64,000 nt of DNA from Candidatus Colinaster equi. GTDB taxonomy: Bacteria > Bacillota > Clostridia > Lachnospirales > Lachnospiraceae. The translations under genes and the position numbers were made by a program. This document shows positions 37,208-47,358 of the stretch, one piece after another (position 1 is the stretch's first letter; every line of letters begins with the position of its first letter). The stretch covers positions 1 through 64,000 of the forward strand of contig JAGHVF010000011.1 of NCBI GenBank assembly GCA_018064425.1, given 5' to 3'. The notes under the pieces were generated by a model, which saw only the letters and a program-made list of their open reading frames with translations, was not told the DNA's origin and did not search any database.

Positions 37208-39502
37208 TTATATTCTGGCTGTAAACAACTCCAAATTACCCTTAACTTTTATCTTGTTTTTTCTTCTCGGTACAAAAATGCAATCACCCTTATTAATGAC
37301 CATATGTGTCTTTTCAGCTATTAACTCTCCGCATCCGTCAAGTACCATCACCGCATAAAACGACTCTTCACCCGTATCCAGCAAATACGTCTTATTTACT
37401 TCAACATGTTCGCATTCAAAATACTTACATGCGACATTACCTTTGTATGCACTGTAATCAAGTACATCCAATGCCTTTTCAACATCTAACTGACGCTTAT
37501 TACCATACTTATCGACACGATTATAATCATATAATCTATATGTTGAATTAGAATTCTGTTGCACTTCACATATAAGTACGCCCTTACCGATGGCATGCAC
37601 TGTTCCGGCCGGAATAAAATAGTCTTCACCCGCGTGAACCTTAACTTTATTAAGTAAATCTACAATGCTTCCGTCAGAAAGTCCCTGAAGCACTTCTTCC
37701 TTAGTTACATCTTTACGAAAGCCCATATAGATACAGCTATCCTTGGCCGCTTCGATTATATGCCATAATTCGCTTTTTCCGTATTCATTCTCATGCTCCA
37801 AAGCATAATCATCTCCGGGATGAACCTGCACGGACAAATCTTCTTTGGCATCAATCAACTTAATAAGTAGCGGAAATGTCCTATAATTCTGATATTTCCA
37901 GCCAAGATTCTCCGCGCCGATTTTGGTCAGATATTCGCCAAAGGTCATTCCTTTATATCTGCCGGAAGCAACAACGCTCTGTCCATCGGGATGTGCCGAT
38001 AATTCCCACGACTCCGCAATAACATCATAATCACAATGCTTATCATATTTTTCTCTAAGCTTATTTCCACCCCATAAATAATCCTTATAGGCAGGCTGCA
38101 GCTTAATAAACGGCTCCATTGTATATCCCAAAGCTGTCTCGCTCGGTGTTTCGGTCGGAACCGTAACAAAATCTTCCGAATCAATATTCATACCGGTTGC
38201 CGTCTCAATGATTATTAACGGTGCTTCACCCGTACAAGATATCTGATGTGGTGTACCGGCCGAAATAGCAAAGGAATCTCCAACTTTAATATTATAATTC
38301 TTATCACCTATAACTGCCTTGCCTGTACCGCCAATAACAGTTAAATTCTCATTTCTTTCACTATGTGAATGCGGAACAATTGTTTTACCCGGAAGAATTG
38401 ACAGCTTTCTTACCTGATAACCTGTTTTGGGATCTTCTTCCAGGATTTTTGATTCTCCCCACACTCTGTAAAAAAGCCTGCTTTTATTAAAATATCCCCA
38501 TAAACTTTGGGATTGCAAAATAATCTCTTTTAAATCGTTACTTTCGCCTTTTTTGCCAATATAAGTTGCATCTTCCGTATTAACAACCAAAATATCGTTC
38601 AAATGATTAACCAATACCAAGCGGTCATTGCATCTGTTAATAACGGTTGTATTCTCGCACTTATTGGCAATCAATTGGTTTTCAAACTCACTGCTTAATT
38701 TTACATCCACCAAATCGTCAAGACTTCCGACATCCTTCCAATCAAATCCGATTTTAACCACCTTACCGATTGAAGTATGTTCAAATAATGACGCTTCGAT
38801 AGAAGCATTATCAATCATATCCAGTGCTTTTTTTGAATAATATATCTTATTACCAACAGTCTCCTTTGATAAATATGCCTTCTCACATTTTGCAAGCATA
38901 TCTCCGGTCGTTTTTCTGATCTCATTAAGGAATGTTCCGATTGAAAACATAAACATTCCCGTATTTGTGTAATACTTGCCGTCTTCTCTATATTTTTGAG
39001 CTTCCTTATCAGTTGGCTTGCCTGTAAATTTAACAATATCTTCTCCCGAATGCTTTATACATCCGAATCTGATATCCGCAGACACCATTTCCTTGCCAAA
39101 CGCAACCAAATATCCCTCTTTAGCAAGTTCTTTTCCTCTCAAAATATCATCTTTGTACTTTTCACCACTAATAAGATTATCACTGGAAACCACAAAAAGG
39201 ATTTCGGAATCAGGTAAAGAAAGGGCAGATAAAACAATCGGAGCCGAAGTATTACGCCCCGTCTCCTCATATATGCACCGATACGTCAATCCGTTAAAAG
39301 CCTTCATCTGGTTCTCAATTATTGACTCATACGCCGAACTTGTCGATATAATAAACTCATCGCAAAAAGCCATATTTCTGGCAACTGTTTCCTGAAATAT
39401 GGAGTGATTATTCTTTATCTGTATAAACTGCTTCGGATAATTTTTACGAGAAAGAGGCCACATTCTGTCGCCTCTTCCTCCTGCAAGTATCAAACACTTC
39501 AT
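37208..39502 (-). CDS. Fusion of mannose-1-phosphate guanylyltransferase/type II PMI cupin (ManC-like) with type I mannose-6-phosphate isomerase (ManA-like)
   Basis: LILAGGRGDRMWPLSRKNYPKQF (ManC signature); cupin SILPGKTIVPHSHSERNENLTVIGGTG; then ManA-type LWGGNKLREKY, QVHPGDDYA, KSELWHII and GTVHAIGKG. Confidence 0.92.
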   Translation of the reverse strand: MKCLILAGGRGDRMWPLSRKNYPKQFIQIKNNHSIFQETVARNMAFCDEFIISTSSAYESIIENQMKAFNGLTYRCIYEETGRNTSAPIVLSALSLPDSEILFVVSSDNLISGEKYKDDILRGKELAKEGYLVAFGKEMVSADIRFGCIKHSGEDIVKFTGKPTDKEAQKYREDGKYYTNTGMFMFSIGTFLNEIRKTTGDMLAKCEKAYLSKETVGNKIYYSKKALDMIDNASIEASLFEHTSIGKVVKIGFDWKDVGSLDDLVDVKLSSEFENQLIANKCENTTVINRCNDRLVLVNHLNDILVVNTEDATYIGKKGESNDLKEIILQSQSLWGYFNKSRLFYRVWGESKILEEDPKTGYQVRKLSILPGKTIVPHSHSERNENLTVIGGTGKAVIGDKNYNIKVGDSFAISAGTPHQISCTGEAPLIIIETATGMNIDSEDFVTVPTETPSETALGYTMEPFIKLQPAYKDYLWGGNKLREKYDKHCDYDVIAESWELSAHPDGQSVVASGRYKGMTFGEYLTKIGAENLGWKYQNYRTFPLLIKLIDAKEDLSVQVHPGDDYALEHENEYGKSELWHIIEAAKDSCIYMGFRKDVTKEEVLQGLSDGSIVDLLNKVKVHAGEDYFIPAGTVHAIGKGVLICEVQQNSNSTYRLYDYNRVDKYGNKRQLDVEKALDVLDYSAYKGNVACKYFECEHVEVNKTYLLDTGEESFYAVMVLDGCGELIAEKTHMVINKGDCIFVPRRKNKIKVKGNLELFTARI

Positions 39503-39511
39503 ATATAACCT

Positions 39512-39856
39512 TTATTGTTTCTGTGCATTATTTATCGTCTGATAAATCTCAATTCTCTGAGAATCCATCTCCGGCATACCAATAAATATCGCACCATAAT
39601 CAAATGTATCATCTCTTTTGACAATACGAACAATCTCCATAAACGAATGAATAACTTCCTTTGTCCAAATAGTAAGAAAGCCTTCATACACTGCACCGAT
39701 TTCCAATTTCTCTGTGCATGCAAATCCTACTCCCGCTTTGGATACATCAGTAATTTCAATAGCAACCTCTTTTGCCTCAGACACACCGTTTAACTGCTTA
39801 ATAATAAGTCTTGATGTAAGTTCGGTTCTCTCAGCTTTTCTCTTCTCGCTTCCCAT
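39512..39856 (-). CDS. PilZ domain c-di-GMP-binding protein
   Basis: RKAER (RxxxR) followed by DVSKAGVGF ([D/N]xSxxG); 114 aa. Confidence 0.88.
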   Translation of the reverse strand: MGSEKRKAERTELTSRLIIKQLNGVSEAKEVAIEITDVSKAGVGFACTEKLEIGAVYEGFLTIWTKEVIHSFMEIVRIVKRDDTFDYGAIFIGMPEMDSQRIEIYQTINNAQKQ

Positions 39857-39907
39857 AGAAAATCAACCTCCGCTCGGGTTCTCCCCGTCAAATACATTAA
39901 CATAACT

Positions 39908-39936
39908 ATTATACGCGAAATGTCGCTATTTGTCCA
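39908..39936 (-). promoter_or_regulatory. Sigma-A-type promoter of PilZ-led operon
   Basis: Minus strand TGGACA-N17-TATAAT, abutting the queA stop codon. Confidence 0.65.
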
Positions 39937-40962
39937 TTATCGTATGAACATAGCATCACCAAACGAGAAAAATCTGTATTTTTCCTCAATTGCTTCCGCA
40001 TACGCATTCATAATATTATCTTTACCTGCCAAAGCAGATACAAGCATTACAAGTGTCGACTCCGGTAAATGGAAATTGGTAATCAACGCATCCAACACTT
40101 TGAATTTATATCCCGGATATATAAATATCTCGGTATTATCTTCGCATTCATGTAATATACCGTTTTCATCGGCCGCGCTTTCTATCGTTCTGCAGCTGGT
40201 CGTTCCGACACAAATTACACGTCCGCCCCTTGCCTTCGCGGCATTAATTTTATCTGCGGCTTCCTTCGTAATCATATAGAATTCCGAATGCATATGATGA
40301 TTTGTCACATCATCCACCTTTACAGGTCTAAATGTTCCGAGACCGACATGTAACGTGACATACGCAATATCTACACCTTTATCTTCAATCTTTTGTAACA
40401 GCTCTTTTGTAAAATGCAGTCCGGCAGTTGGTGCAGCCGCGCTTCCGTCATATTTTGCATATACAGTCTGATATCGGTTTTTTTCTTTCAATTCATGCGT
40501 TATATACGGCGGCAAAGGCATCTGACCAAGCTTATCAAGAATCTCTTCAAAAATTCCCTCATATTCGAATTTTACCAATCTGTTGCCTTCTTCCAAAACA
40601 TCCATAATTTCGGCTTTCAGCAATCCATCGCCAAATACCACTCTTGCACCCGGGCGAAGTTTTTTACCGGGTTTAACCAAAGTTTCCCATGTATTATCGC
40701 TCATTCGTTTTAGTAAAAAGACCTCAACACCTGCTCCGGTATCTTCCTTCACTCCAAGCAAACGTGCCGGGATAACCTTTGTATTATTTAAAACTAAGCA
40801 ATCACCCGCCCTAAGCATATCAACTATATCTCTGAAAATATGATGCTCTGTTGCGCCCGTATCCTTATCAAGACACAAAAGACGTGATGCGCTTCTATCC
40901 TCCAACGGATCCTGAGCTATTAATTCTTTTGGCAAATCAAAATAGAAATCACTGGTTTTCAT
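39937..40962 (-). CDS. queA: S-adenosylmethionine:tRNA ribosyltransferase-isomerase
   Basis: [29 protein letters not shown]...[10 protein letters not shown]...[16 protein letters not shown]. Confidence 0.96.
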   Translation of the reverse strand: MKTSDFYFDLPKELIAQDPLEDRSASRLLCLDKDTGATEHHIFRDIVDMLRAGDCLVLNNTKVIPARLLGVKEDTGAGVEVFLLKRMSDNTWETLVKPGKKLRPGARVVFGDGLLKAEIMDVLEEGNRLVKFEYEGIFEEILDKLGQMPLPPYITHELKEKNRYQTVYAKYDGSAAAPTAGLHFTKELLQKIEDKGVDIAYVTLHVGLGTFRPVKVDDVTNHHMHSEFYMITKEAADKINAAKARGGRVICVGTTSCRTIESAADENGILHECEDNTEIFIYPGYKFKVLDALITNFHLPESTLVMLVSALAGKDNIMNAYAEAIEEKYRFFSFGDAMFIR

Positions 40963-42359
40963 TATTTCCCCATTTCAGAAAGGAATACTTTGTATCCTTC
41001 AAATGTTTCATATACATCAGCTTTACTTATCGCTTCAAAAGGAGCATGCATATTAAGAACAGCAACACCGCAGTCAATAACGTTCATTCCGTATAAAGCA
41101 AGAACATATGCTATTGTTCCACCGCCGCCTACATCGACTTTACCGATTTCTCCTGTTTGAAAAATAACACCCTTTTCATCGAAAATCTTTCTAAGTGCGG
41201 CAATATATTCCGCATTGGCATCATTTGAACCGGATTTACCTCTGGAGCCGGTATATTTACTGAATACCATACCGCCGCCAAGTACAGATGCATTTTTCTT
41301 TTCGAATTTATCAGCATAAGACGGATCAAATGCCGCACAAACATCAGAACTTAACATATAAGAAGCTGCCATACATCTCTTTAACATCAATTCACTGTAT
41401 TCACCATTAATAAGGTTAATTAATTCCGCAACCGAATTGGCATAGAATTCGGAACGCATTCCTGTCGCTCCTACGCTTCCGATTTCCTCTTTATCAACCA
41501 AAATCAAGCTTGTAGTTCTTGTCGGCTTTTTCACCTCAAGCATAGCCATAAGTGATGGATAAGCGCACACTCTGTCATCATGACCATACCCCAGTACCAT
41601 ACTCTTATCAATTCCTGCTTCTCTTGCTCTTCCTGCGGGAACCACTTCAAGTTCTGCCGATACAAAATCATCTTCTTCAATGTCATATTGCATCTTTAAT
41701 AATTTTAGAATGTTGTTCTTTACCGCTTCTTTTTTATCTTCATCAGCTCCATTAAGAGGCATACTGCCGACAACTATGTCAAGTGCTTCACCCTCGATAA
41801 CTTTAGAAGCTTTCTTTTCCAATTGTTCGGATGCCAAATGAATAAGCAAATCCGAAATGAAAAATACCGGATCATCTTCATCTTCACCAATATTTATTTC
41901 TACAATTGTGCCGTCTTTTTTTGCCACTACGCCGTGAATAGCCAAAGGTAACGTAACCCACTGATACTTTTTAACGCCACCGTAATAGTGAGTATCAAGA
42001 TACGCTATTTTGTCTGTTTCATACAACGGATTCTGTTTAATATCTAATCTGGGGCTATCAATATGCGCACCAAGAATATTCATTCCATGCTCAATAGGTT
42101 CTGTTCCTACCGTGAACGCTACAACAGATTTATTCATACATACAGAATACACTCTGTCTCCGGCCTTTAAACGCTTATTACTTGCAATCGCCTTATCCAA
42201 TTCAATAAAGCCCGCATCTTCAAGCATATTAACCGCCAAATCGGTACATTCTCTTTCAGTTTTTCCATCAGATATAAAATCAATGTATTTTTTTGCAAAT
42301 GTATCAATCTGCTTTACTTTCTTTTGATTAGCACTTTCCCATACATTTCTATTATTCAT
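40962..42359 (-). CDS. M18 family aminopeptidase
   Basis: [30 protein letters not shown] and [14 protein letters not shown] motifs. Confidence 0.92.
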   Translation of the reverse strand: MNNRNVWESANQKKVKQIDTFAKKYIDFISDGKTERECTDLAVNMLEDAGFIELDKAIASNKRLKAGDRVYSVCMNKSVVAFTVGTEPIEHGMNILGAHIDSPRLDIKQNPLYETDKIAYLDTHYYGGVKKYQWVTLPLAIHGVVAKKDGTIVEINIGEDEDDPVFFISDLLIHLASEQLEKKASKVIEGEALDIVVGSMPLNGADEDKKEAVKNNILKLLKMQYDIEEDDFVSAELEVVPAGRAREAGIDKSMVLGYGHDDRVCAYPSLMAMLEVKKPTRTTSLILVDKEEIGSVGATGMRSEFYANSVAELINLINGEYSELMLKRCMAASYMLSSDVCAAFDPSYADKFEKKNASVLGGGMVFSKYTGSRGKSGSNDANAEYIAALRKIFDEKGVIFQTGEIGKVDVGGGGTIAYVLALYGMNVIDCGVAVLNMHAPFEAISKADVYETFEGYKVFLSEMGK

Positions 42360-42380
42360 GGTACGCTCCTATCTGTCACA

Positions 42381-44804
42381 TTACTGACGAAGTTCTATTC
42401 CAAGACCTTCCAATCCGTTAAGTATTTTCTTCATTGCACCGTTTACATCATTATCTTCAAGAGTTCTGTCTTTAGCTCTAAATGTAATATTGTATGCAAT
42501 TGACTTAAAGCCACTCTTAATCTGTTCGCCTTCATATACATCGAAAAGTGAATATGACTCAAGTATCTTTCCGCCTCGCTGTGCAATCATTGCCTCAATA
42601 TCACCAACAAGAATTTCCTTCGGTACAACCATAGAAATATCTCTGCTTACAGCCGGATATTTTGCAACGCCCTCATACTTTCTGTCAAATGAAGCCTGTG
42701 GCACAATATTTGGCATATCCAAAACAGCTACATATGCCTTCGTTCCAATTTCATAGTTATCAAGCACTTCCGGATGAACTTCACCCAAATATCCGCAAAC
42801 TTTACCACCATAACATATATTGGCCTGTCTACCCGGATGCAGGAATTTCTTTGAAGATTTCGGATCATATATTATCTTATTGCTCATTCCGATACTATCA
42901 AAGAATTCTTCAACAACACCCTTCATAGTGAAGAAATCTCCGTCTCCGTAGAATCCCAGAGTAAACTGCATACGTTCATCAGGGCTTTCTGTAAGAGGCA
43001 AACTCTTAGGCAAATAAATGTTGGCAAGCTCGTACAATTTTGCATCCTTGTTACGTCTGTTATAGTTGGTTGACAAGCTTGTAAGCATACCGTTAAGTGA
43101 AATTGTACGCATAATTTTGTAGTCTTCGCCAAGCGGATTACTTATCTCTATTGCATTTCTAAGTACATCATTTTCGTCAAGGCACAACTTATCAAATACT
43201 TTAGGGCTTTCAAATGAATAACACATTCCCTGTGAAAATCCGCAGTATTCGGCAACTTCTCTGGCCTTAGCTTCGATTCGCTGCTTAAAGCTGATTTTAC
43301 CTGTAGTTGCTTCACCGCTCGGAAGTGTTGACGGAATCTTATCATATCCGTAAAAGCGAGCAACTTCCTCTGCCAAGTCAGCCAGTCCTTCAAGGTCCTG
43401 TCTAAATGAAGGTACTGTAAGCATATTCGTTGACTTATCATACTCAAGTTTAAGCTTTGCAAAAATATCAAGCATATCCTCAGCCGGTACATCTGTGCCG
43501 AGAAGTTCATTAATTCTACCCGGTCTGAACTCAAGTTTTCTAAGTTCTTTAAGTGGAACGCATACATCAACAACGCCTCCCACAACTTCACCGCAGCCTA
43601 ATTCTTCTATCAGTGAACAAGCTCTGTTAATTGCATCATATGCATTACGAGGATCCAATCCTTTTTCAAATTTTCCCGATGCATCGGTTCTAAGTCCGAG
43701 TCTTTTTGCTGATTTTCTGATATTAGCACCGTTAAATGTTGCCGCTTCGAAAAGCAATGTTGTTGCACTGTCAGTAATCTTACTGTTCTCTCCGCCCATA
43801 ATGCCTGCAATACCGATTTGTTTTTCGGCGTCACAAATCATAAGCATATTGTCATCAAGAGCTCGCATTGTGCCATCAAGTGTCATAAATTCATCGCCGT
43901 TAGCAGCTCTCTTTACAACAATCTTATGTCCTGCCACAGTATCAAGATCATATGCATGCATAGGCTGACCATACTCTTCCATTACATAATTGGTAATATC
44001 AACAATATTATTGATTGGTCTGATTCCGCTGGCCGCCAAACGTCTCTGCATCCACTTCGGGCTCGGTCCGATTTTGATATTTTTAACAACTCTTGCGCAA
44101 TATCTTGAGCAAAGCTCTGTATCGGCAACTTCTACCTTCACATAATCATTTACATCTTCGTTATTGCCTTTAACATTAACCGTAGGCATAACAAACGGCT
44201 TATCAAATGTTACCGCAGCCTCCAATGCAATTCCAATTACACTGTAACAATCTACTCTGTTTGATGTAATCTCATACTCAAAAACCGTATCATTAAGTCC
44301 AAGTGCTGCGATAGCATCATCACCGGGCTTAACATCACCATCTTTGAAAATATACACTCCGTCTTCGGGAGCTTCCGGATAGAAGTCTCTGCTACTGCCC
44401 AGTTCTTCAATTCCACACATCATGCCATAGCTTTCAACGCCACGCAATTTTCCGTTCTTAATCGGTATACCGTCTTCCGGAAGCGGTCCGCCGTCATGTC
44501 CGCCGGCAACTTTTCCACCGTCCAAAACTATAGGAATCAAGTCTCCGACTCCCACATTCTGAGCACCTGTAACAATCTGAAGAGTCTCCGTTCCGACATC
44601 CACTTGGCAAACAATCAATTTATCTGCATCCGGATGTTTTTCCGTACTCATTATTTTTCCGACAACAATCTTTGCAAGATTCTTATCAAGGCATTCAAAT
44701 GTCTCCACTTTTGTACCTGTAAGCGTCATTCTATCCAAATATTCCTGAGGTGTACATTCCAACTCGGGAACATATGCCTTTATCCAACTTAATGCTGTAT
44801 TCAT
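42381..44804 (-). CDS. pheT: Phenylalanyl-tRNA synthetase beta subunit
   Basis: MNTALSWIKAYVPELECTPQEYLDRMTLTGTKVE...; EMAP-like and B3/B4 regions; 807 aa. Confidence 0.97.
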   Translation of the reverse strand: MNTALSWIKAYVPELECTPQEYLDRMTLTGTKVETFECLDKNLAKIVVGKIMSTEKHPDADKLIVCQVDVGTETLQIVTGAQNVGVGDLIPIVLDGGKVAGGHDGGPLPEDGIPIKNGKLRGVESYGMMCGIEELGSSRDFYPEAPEDGVYIFKDGDVKPGDDAIAALGLNDTVFEYEITSNRVDCYSVIGIALEAAVTFDKPFVMPTVNVKGNNEDVNDYVKVEVADTELCSRYCARVVKNIKIGPSPKWMQRRLAASGIRPINNIVDITNYVMEEYGQPMHAYDLDTVAGHKIVVKRAANGDEFMTLDGTMRALDDNMLMICDAEKQIGIAGIMGGENSKITDSATTLLFEAATFNGANIRKSAKRLGLRTDASGKFEKGLDPRNAYDAINRACSLIEELGCGEVVGGVVDVCVPLKELRKLEFRPGRINELLGTDVPAEDMLDIFAKLKLEYDKSTNMLTVPSFRQDLEGLADLAEEVARFYGYDKIPSTLPSGEATTGKISFKQRIEAKAREVAEYCGFSQGMCYSFESPKVFDKLCLDENDVLRNAIEISNPLGEDYKIMRTISLNGMLTSLSTNYNRRNKDAKLYELANIYLPKSLPLTESPDERMQFTLGFYGDGDFFTMKGVVEEFFDSIGMSNKIIYDPKSSKKFLHPGRQANICYGGKVCGYLGEVHPEVLDNYEIGTKAYVAVLDMPNIVPQASFDRKYEGVAKYPAVSRDISMVVPKEILVGDIEAMIAQRGGKILESYSLFDVYEGEQIKSGFKSIAYNITFRAKDRTLEDNDVNGAMKKILNGLEGLGIELRQ

Positions 44805-44828
44805 ATCCTTTATCCTCTCTATCCAAAA

Positions 44829-45848
44829 TTAGAATTGCTTAAGAAATCTCACATCATTTTCATACAACAATCTCATATCATCAATCTCATATTTAAGCAG
44901 TGCAATTCTCTCAAGTCCGATACCAAATGCAAATCCGCTGTATTCCTCCGGATCAATTTTGCTCATCTTAAGCACATTCGGATGAACAAGTCCGCATCCA
45001 AGTATTTCAATCCAACCGGTTCCTTTACAGAATCTGCAGCCTGCACCACCGCATTTAAAACAGCTTACATCCATTTCGGCACTCGGCTCGGTAAAATTAA
45101 AATGATGAGGTCTGAATCTTACCTTTGTATCTTCGCCAAACAGCTCCTTGGCAAACTCTGCAAGTGTTCCCTTTAAGTCTGCAAATGTAATATGCTTATC
45201 AATAACAAGTCCTTCAATCTGATGGAACGATGGTGAATGTGTAGCATCAACCTCATCCGATCTGAATACTCTTCCGGGAGCAATCATTCTTATTGGCAAA
45301 TTGCCTTTTTCCATAACATGAACCTGAGTTCCGGATGTCTGCGTTCTGAGCAAATACTCTCCGTTAATATAGAACGTATCCTGCTCATCCTTTGCCGGAT
45401 GATCTGCCGGAATATTAAGTGCTTCAAAATTATAATAATCAGTCTCTATTTCCGGACCTTCAATAACCTCATATCCCATACCGATAAAGATATTCTGCAC
45501 TTCTTCCTGCGTTGTAATATTAGGATGACGATGTCCTACTATATTCTTCTTTGCAGGCAATGTTACATCAATAACTTCTGCCTTCATCGTCATTTCACGT
45601 TTGATATTCTCAAGTTTCTTAGTTGCCTCTTCCAATATTCTTTCAATTTCCGCTCTTGTCTCATTAACAAGCTGGCCAACCTTAGGTCTGTCTTCCGGTG
45701 CAACATCCTTCATTCCTTTAAGTACTGCTGTCAATTCACCCTTTTTTCCAAGAAAATTGACTCTCACGTCATTAAGTGCATCAAGTGCATCAGATTTTGC
45801 TATTTGCTCAATAGCTTCTTTTTTGATTTGTTCAAGCTTTTCTTTCAT
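44829..45848 (-). CDS. pheS: Phenylalanyl-tRNA synthetase alpha subunit
   Basis: GHRHPNITTQEEVQNIFIGMGYEV...FGIGLERIALLKYEIDDMR. Confidence 0.97.
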   Translation of the reverse strand: MKEKLEQIKKEAIEQIAKSDALDALNDVRVNFLGKKGELTAVLKGMKDVAPEDRPKVGQLVNETRAEIERILEEATKKLENIKREMTMKAEVIDVTLPAKKNIVGHRHPNITTQEEVQNIFIGMGYEVIEGPEIETDYYNFEALNIPADHPAKDEQDTFYINGEYLLRTQTSGTQVHVMEKGNLPIRMIAPGRVFRSDEVDATHSPSFHQIEGLVIDKHITFADLKGTLAEFAKELFGEDTKVRFRPHHFNFTEPSAEMDVSCFKCGGAGCRFCKGTGWIEILGCGLVHPNVLKMSKIDPEEYSGFAFGIGLERIALLKYEIDDMRLLYENDVRFLKQF

Positions 45849-45872
45849 TAATTATCCAAACCTCCTTAAAAA

Positions 45873-46145
45873 ATAAAAAAAACCTAAAGTGCATCTACAC
45901 TTTAGGGACGAAATTGCTTCCGCGGTACCACCCTTATTCCCATATCCTGGGCTCTTAATTAGGACTTAACGCATCCATACGATTATGACTACTCACAAAA
46001 TGCTTCACCATAACAGCTCCGGTGTGAAATTCATATATACACATTGACGTAAACAGGCTTCCAGCCGATGACCTGTTCTCTCTTACACGTGTATGCACAA
46101 CTACTATGCCAAAACGGCTCACCATCATTGCTTTTATATACGTTT
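45873..46145 (-). promoter_or_regulatory. T-box leader (Phe) controlling pheST
   Basis: T-box core AAGGGTGGTACCGCGG (45920..45935), terminator CCTAAAGTG...CACTTTAGG + T8, candidate specifier TTC-A at 46025..46028. Confidence 0.92.
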
Positions 46146-46147
46146 GT

Positions 46148-46176
46148 ATAATAACTTTATGTTTATCAAAAGTCAA
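46148..46176 (-). promoter_or_regulatory. Sigma-A promoter for pheST T-box transcript
   Basis: Minus strand TTGACT-N17-TATTAT. Confidence 0.6.
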
Positions 46177-46188
46177 GTCGGATTTGTC

Positions 46189-47073
46189 TTACTCATCCAA
46201 ATAATCAAAGGTTTCATCACCTTCATTTTCCCTATTATCATTTTTTCTTTTTTTATAGAATGCTTTGATAACAGGATGAAAATATCTGTTCATATTGGCA
46301 CCGATAAGTAACAAATACATGCTGAAGTATAACCACATCATAATAATAACAATCGTTGACAAACTTCCATATGTACTCATTCCGTCAAATTTATCAATAT
46401 AAATCGAGAAAAAGAGTGAATAGACACTCCAACCTATACCTGCAAATGCTGCACCCGGTATCTGAAATTTCAATTTAAGTTTAACATTTGGCAAAAACGT
46501 ATAAATAAGCGTAAACACAAAAGTCAAAATCACCCAGCCGAGCACAAATCTGTAATGAATAAAAAAGCCAACCACATCTGCAATATGCGGAACATATTTT
46601 GTTACGTAATTCATAACAATTTCACCAAGTGTTGACAATGCAAAACATAGCAAAACCGCCAGCATCGTTATCACCGTATAAAATGTTGCCTGTAATCTGA
46701 TAACAAAGAAATTTCGATTTTCAATAACTCCATGTGCAACATTGAGGCCCATCTGCAACCCCATCATTCCTTTTCCCGCTGACCATAATGCAACAATAAC
46801 AGCTATCGGCAAAATTGCTCCCGCTCTCATATACATCTGCTCAACAAAAGCCACTGCCACTCTGTCCAAAGCATCCGGCATTATTTTGGCAATCGCCTCT
46901 GTAAGTTGCGCCTCTGTTAAAGGGGTATATGTAATGATCGCACATACAACAAGCAAAATCGGTGCCAATGACATAAAAAAGAAAAAGGCCGTGCTGGATG
47001 CATACGCTGCAATATTATCACGCTTTAACTGATTTCCGAATTCATAAAAAATTTTATATAATTTCTTTACCAT
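46189..47073 (-). CDS. YihY/BrkB family membrane protein
   Basis: AAYASSTAFFFFMSLAPILLVVCAIITYTPLT...ALWSAGKGMMGLQMGLNVAHGV...GSLSTIVIIMMWLYFSMYLLLIGANMN. Confidence 0.9.
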   Translation of the reverse strand: MVKKLYKIFYEFGNQLKRDNIAAYASSTAFFFFMSLAPILLVVCAIITYTPLTEAQLTEAIAKIMPDALDRVAVAFVEQMYMRAGAILPIAVIVALWSAGKGMMGLQMGLNVAHGVIENRNFFVIRLQATFYTVITMLAVLLCFALSTLGEIVMNYVTKYVPHIADVVGFFIHYRFVLGWVILTFVFTLIYTFLPNVKLKLKFQIPGAAFAGIGWSVYSLFFSIYIDKFDGMSTYGSLSTIVIIMMWLYFSMYLLLIGANMNRYFHPVIKAFYKKRKNDNRENEGDETFDYLDE

Positions 47074-47090
47074 ATATTTTCCCTGTCACA

Positions 47091-47301
47091 AGAAAAGCAG
47101 CTTAAACAAGCTGCTTTCTTAATACGCCCAAGTAACAGGCTCCTGTATTTTGACTCCTAGCTATCGGCTAGGTGGGTTACCGCAATCTGACTTCTGCCTT
47201 CCACTGATATAATGAGGCCTGACATCTATCAGAAGATATAAGTGTCCCTTTTAAAGTAAATGTAGGTTCAAAACATCAGGTAAATCCTGTTCTCAGGTTA
47301 C
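47091..47301 (-). ncRNA. ssrS: Structured ncRNA, probably 6S RNA
   Basis: Standalone promoter, about 210 nt non-coding transcript, terminal pairing AAGTAAC/GTTACTT, extended hairpin potential (CACCTAGC...GCTAGG), strong terminator AAAGCAGCTTGTTTAAGCTGCTTTTCTT. Family call from recall of the Firmicutes 6S pattern. Confidence 0.68.
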
Positions 47302-47305
47302 TTAA

Positions 47306-47334
47306 ATTATAAGATATTCTGCACCATTTTTCAA
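47306..47334 (-). promoter_or_regulatory. Sigma-A promoter of the ncRNA
   Basis: Minus strand TTGAAA-N17-TATAAT. Confidence 0.8.
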
Positions 47335-47358
47335 CCATAGTTAAATCATTAACACATA

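Noticed and set aside
29486-39856. c-di-GMP (GEMM) riboswitch searched for by eye in leaders of the c-di-GMP related genes
   Set aside because: Leaders are too short and no GEMM core was recognised.
45955-46176. Minus-strand 73-aa ORF
   Set aside because: Overlaps the pheST T-box leader; the T-box explains the sequence.
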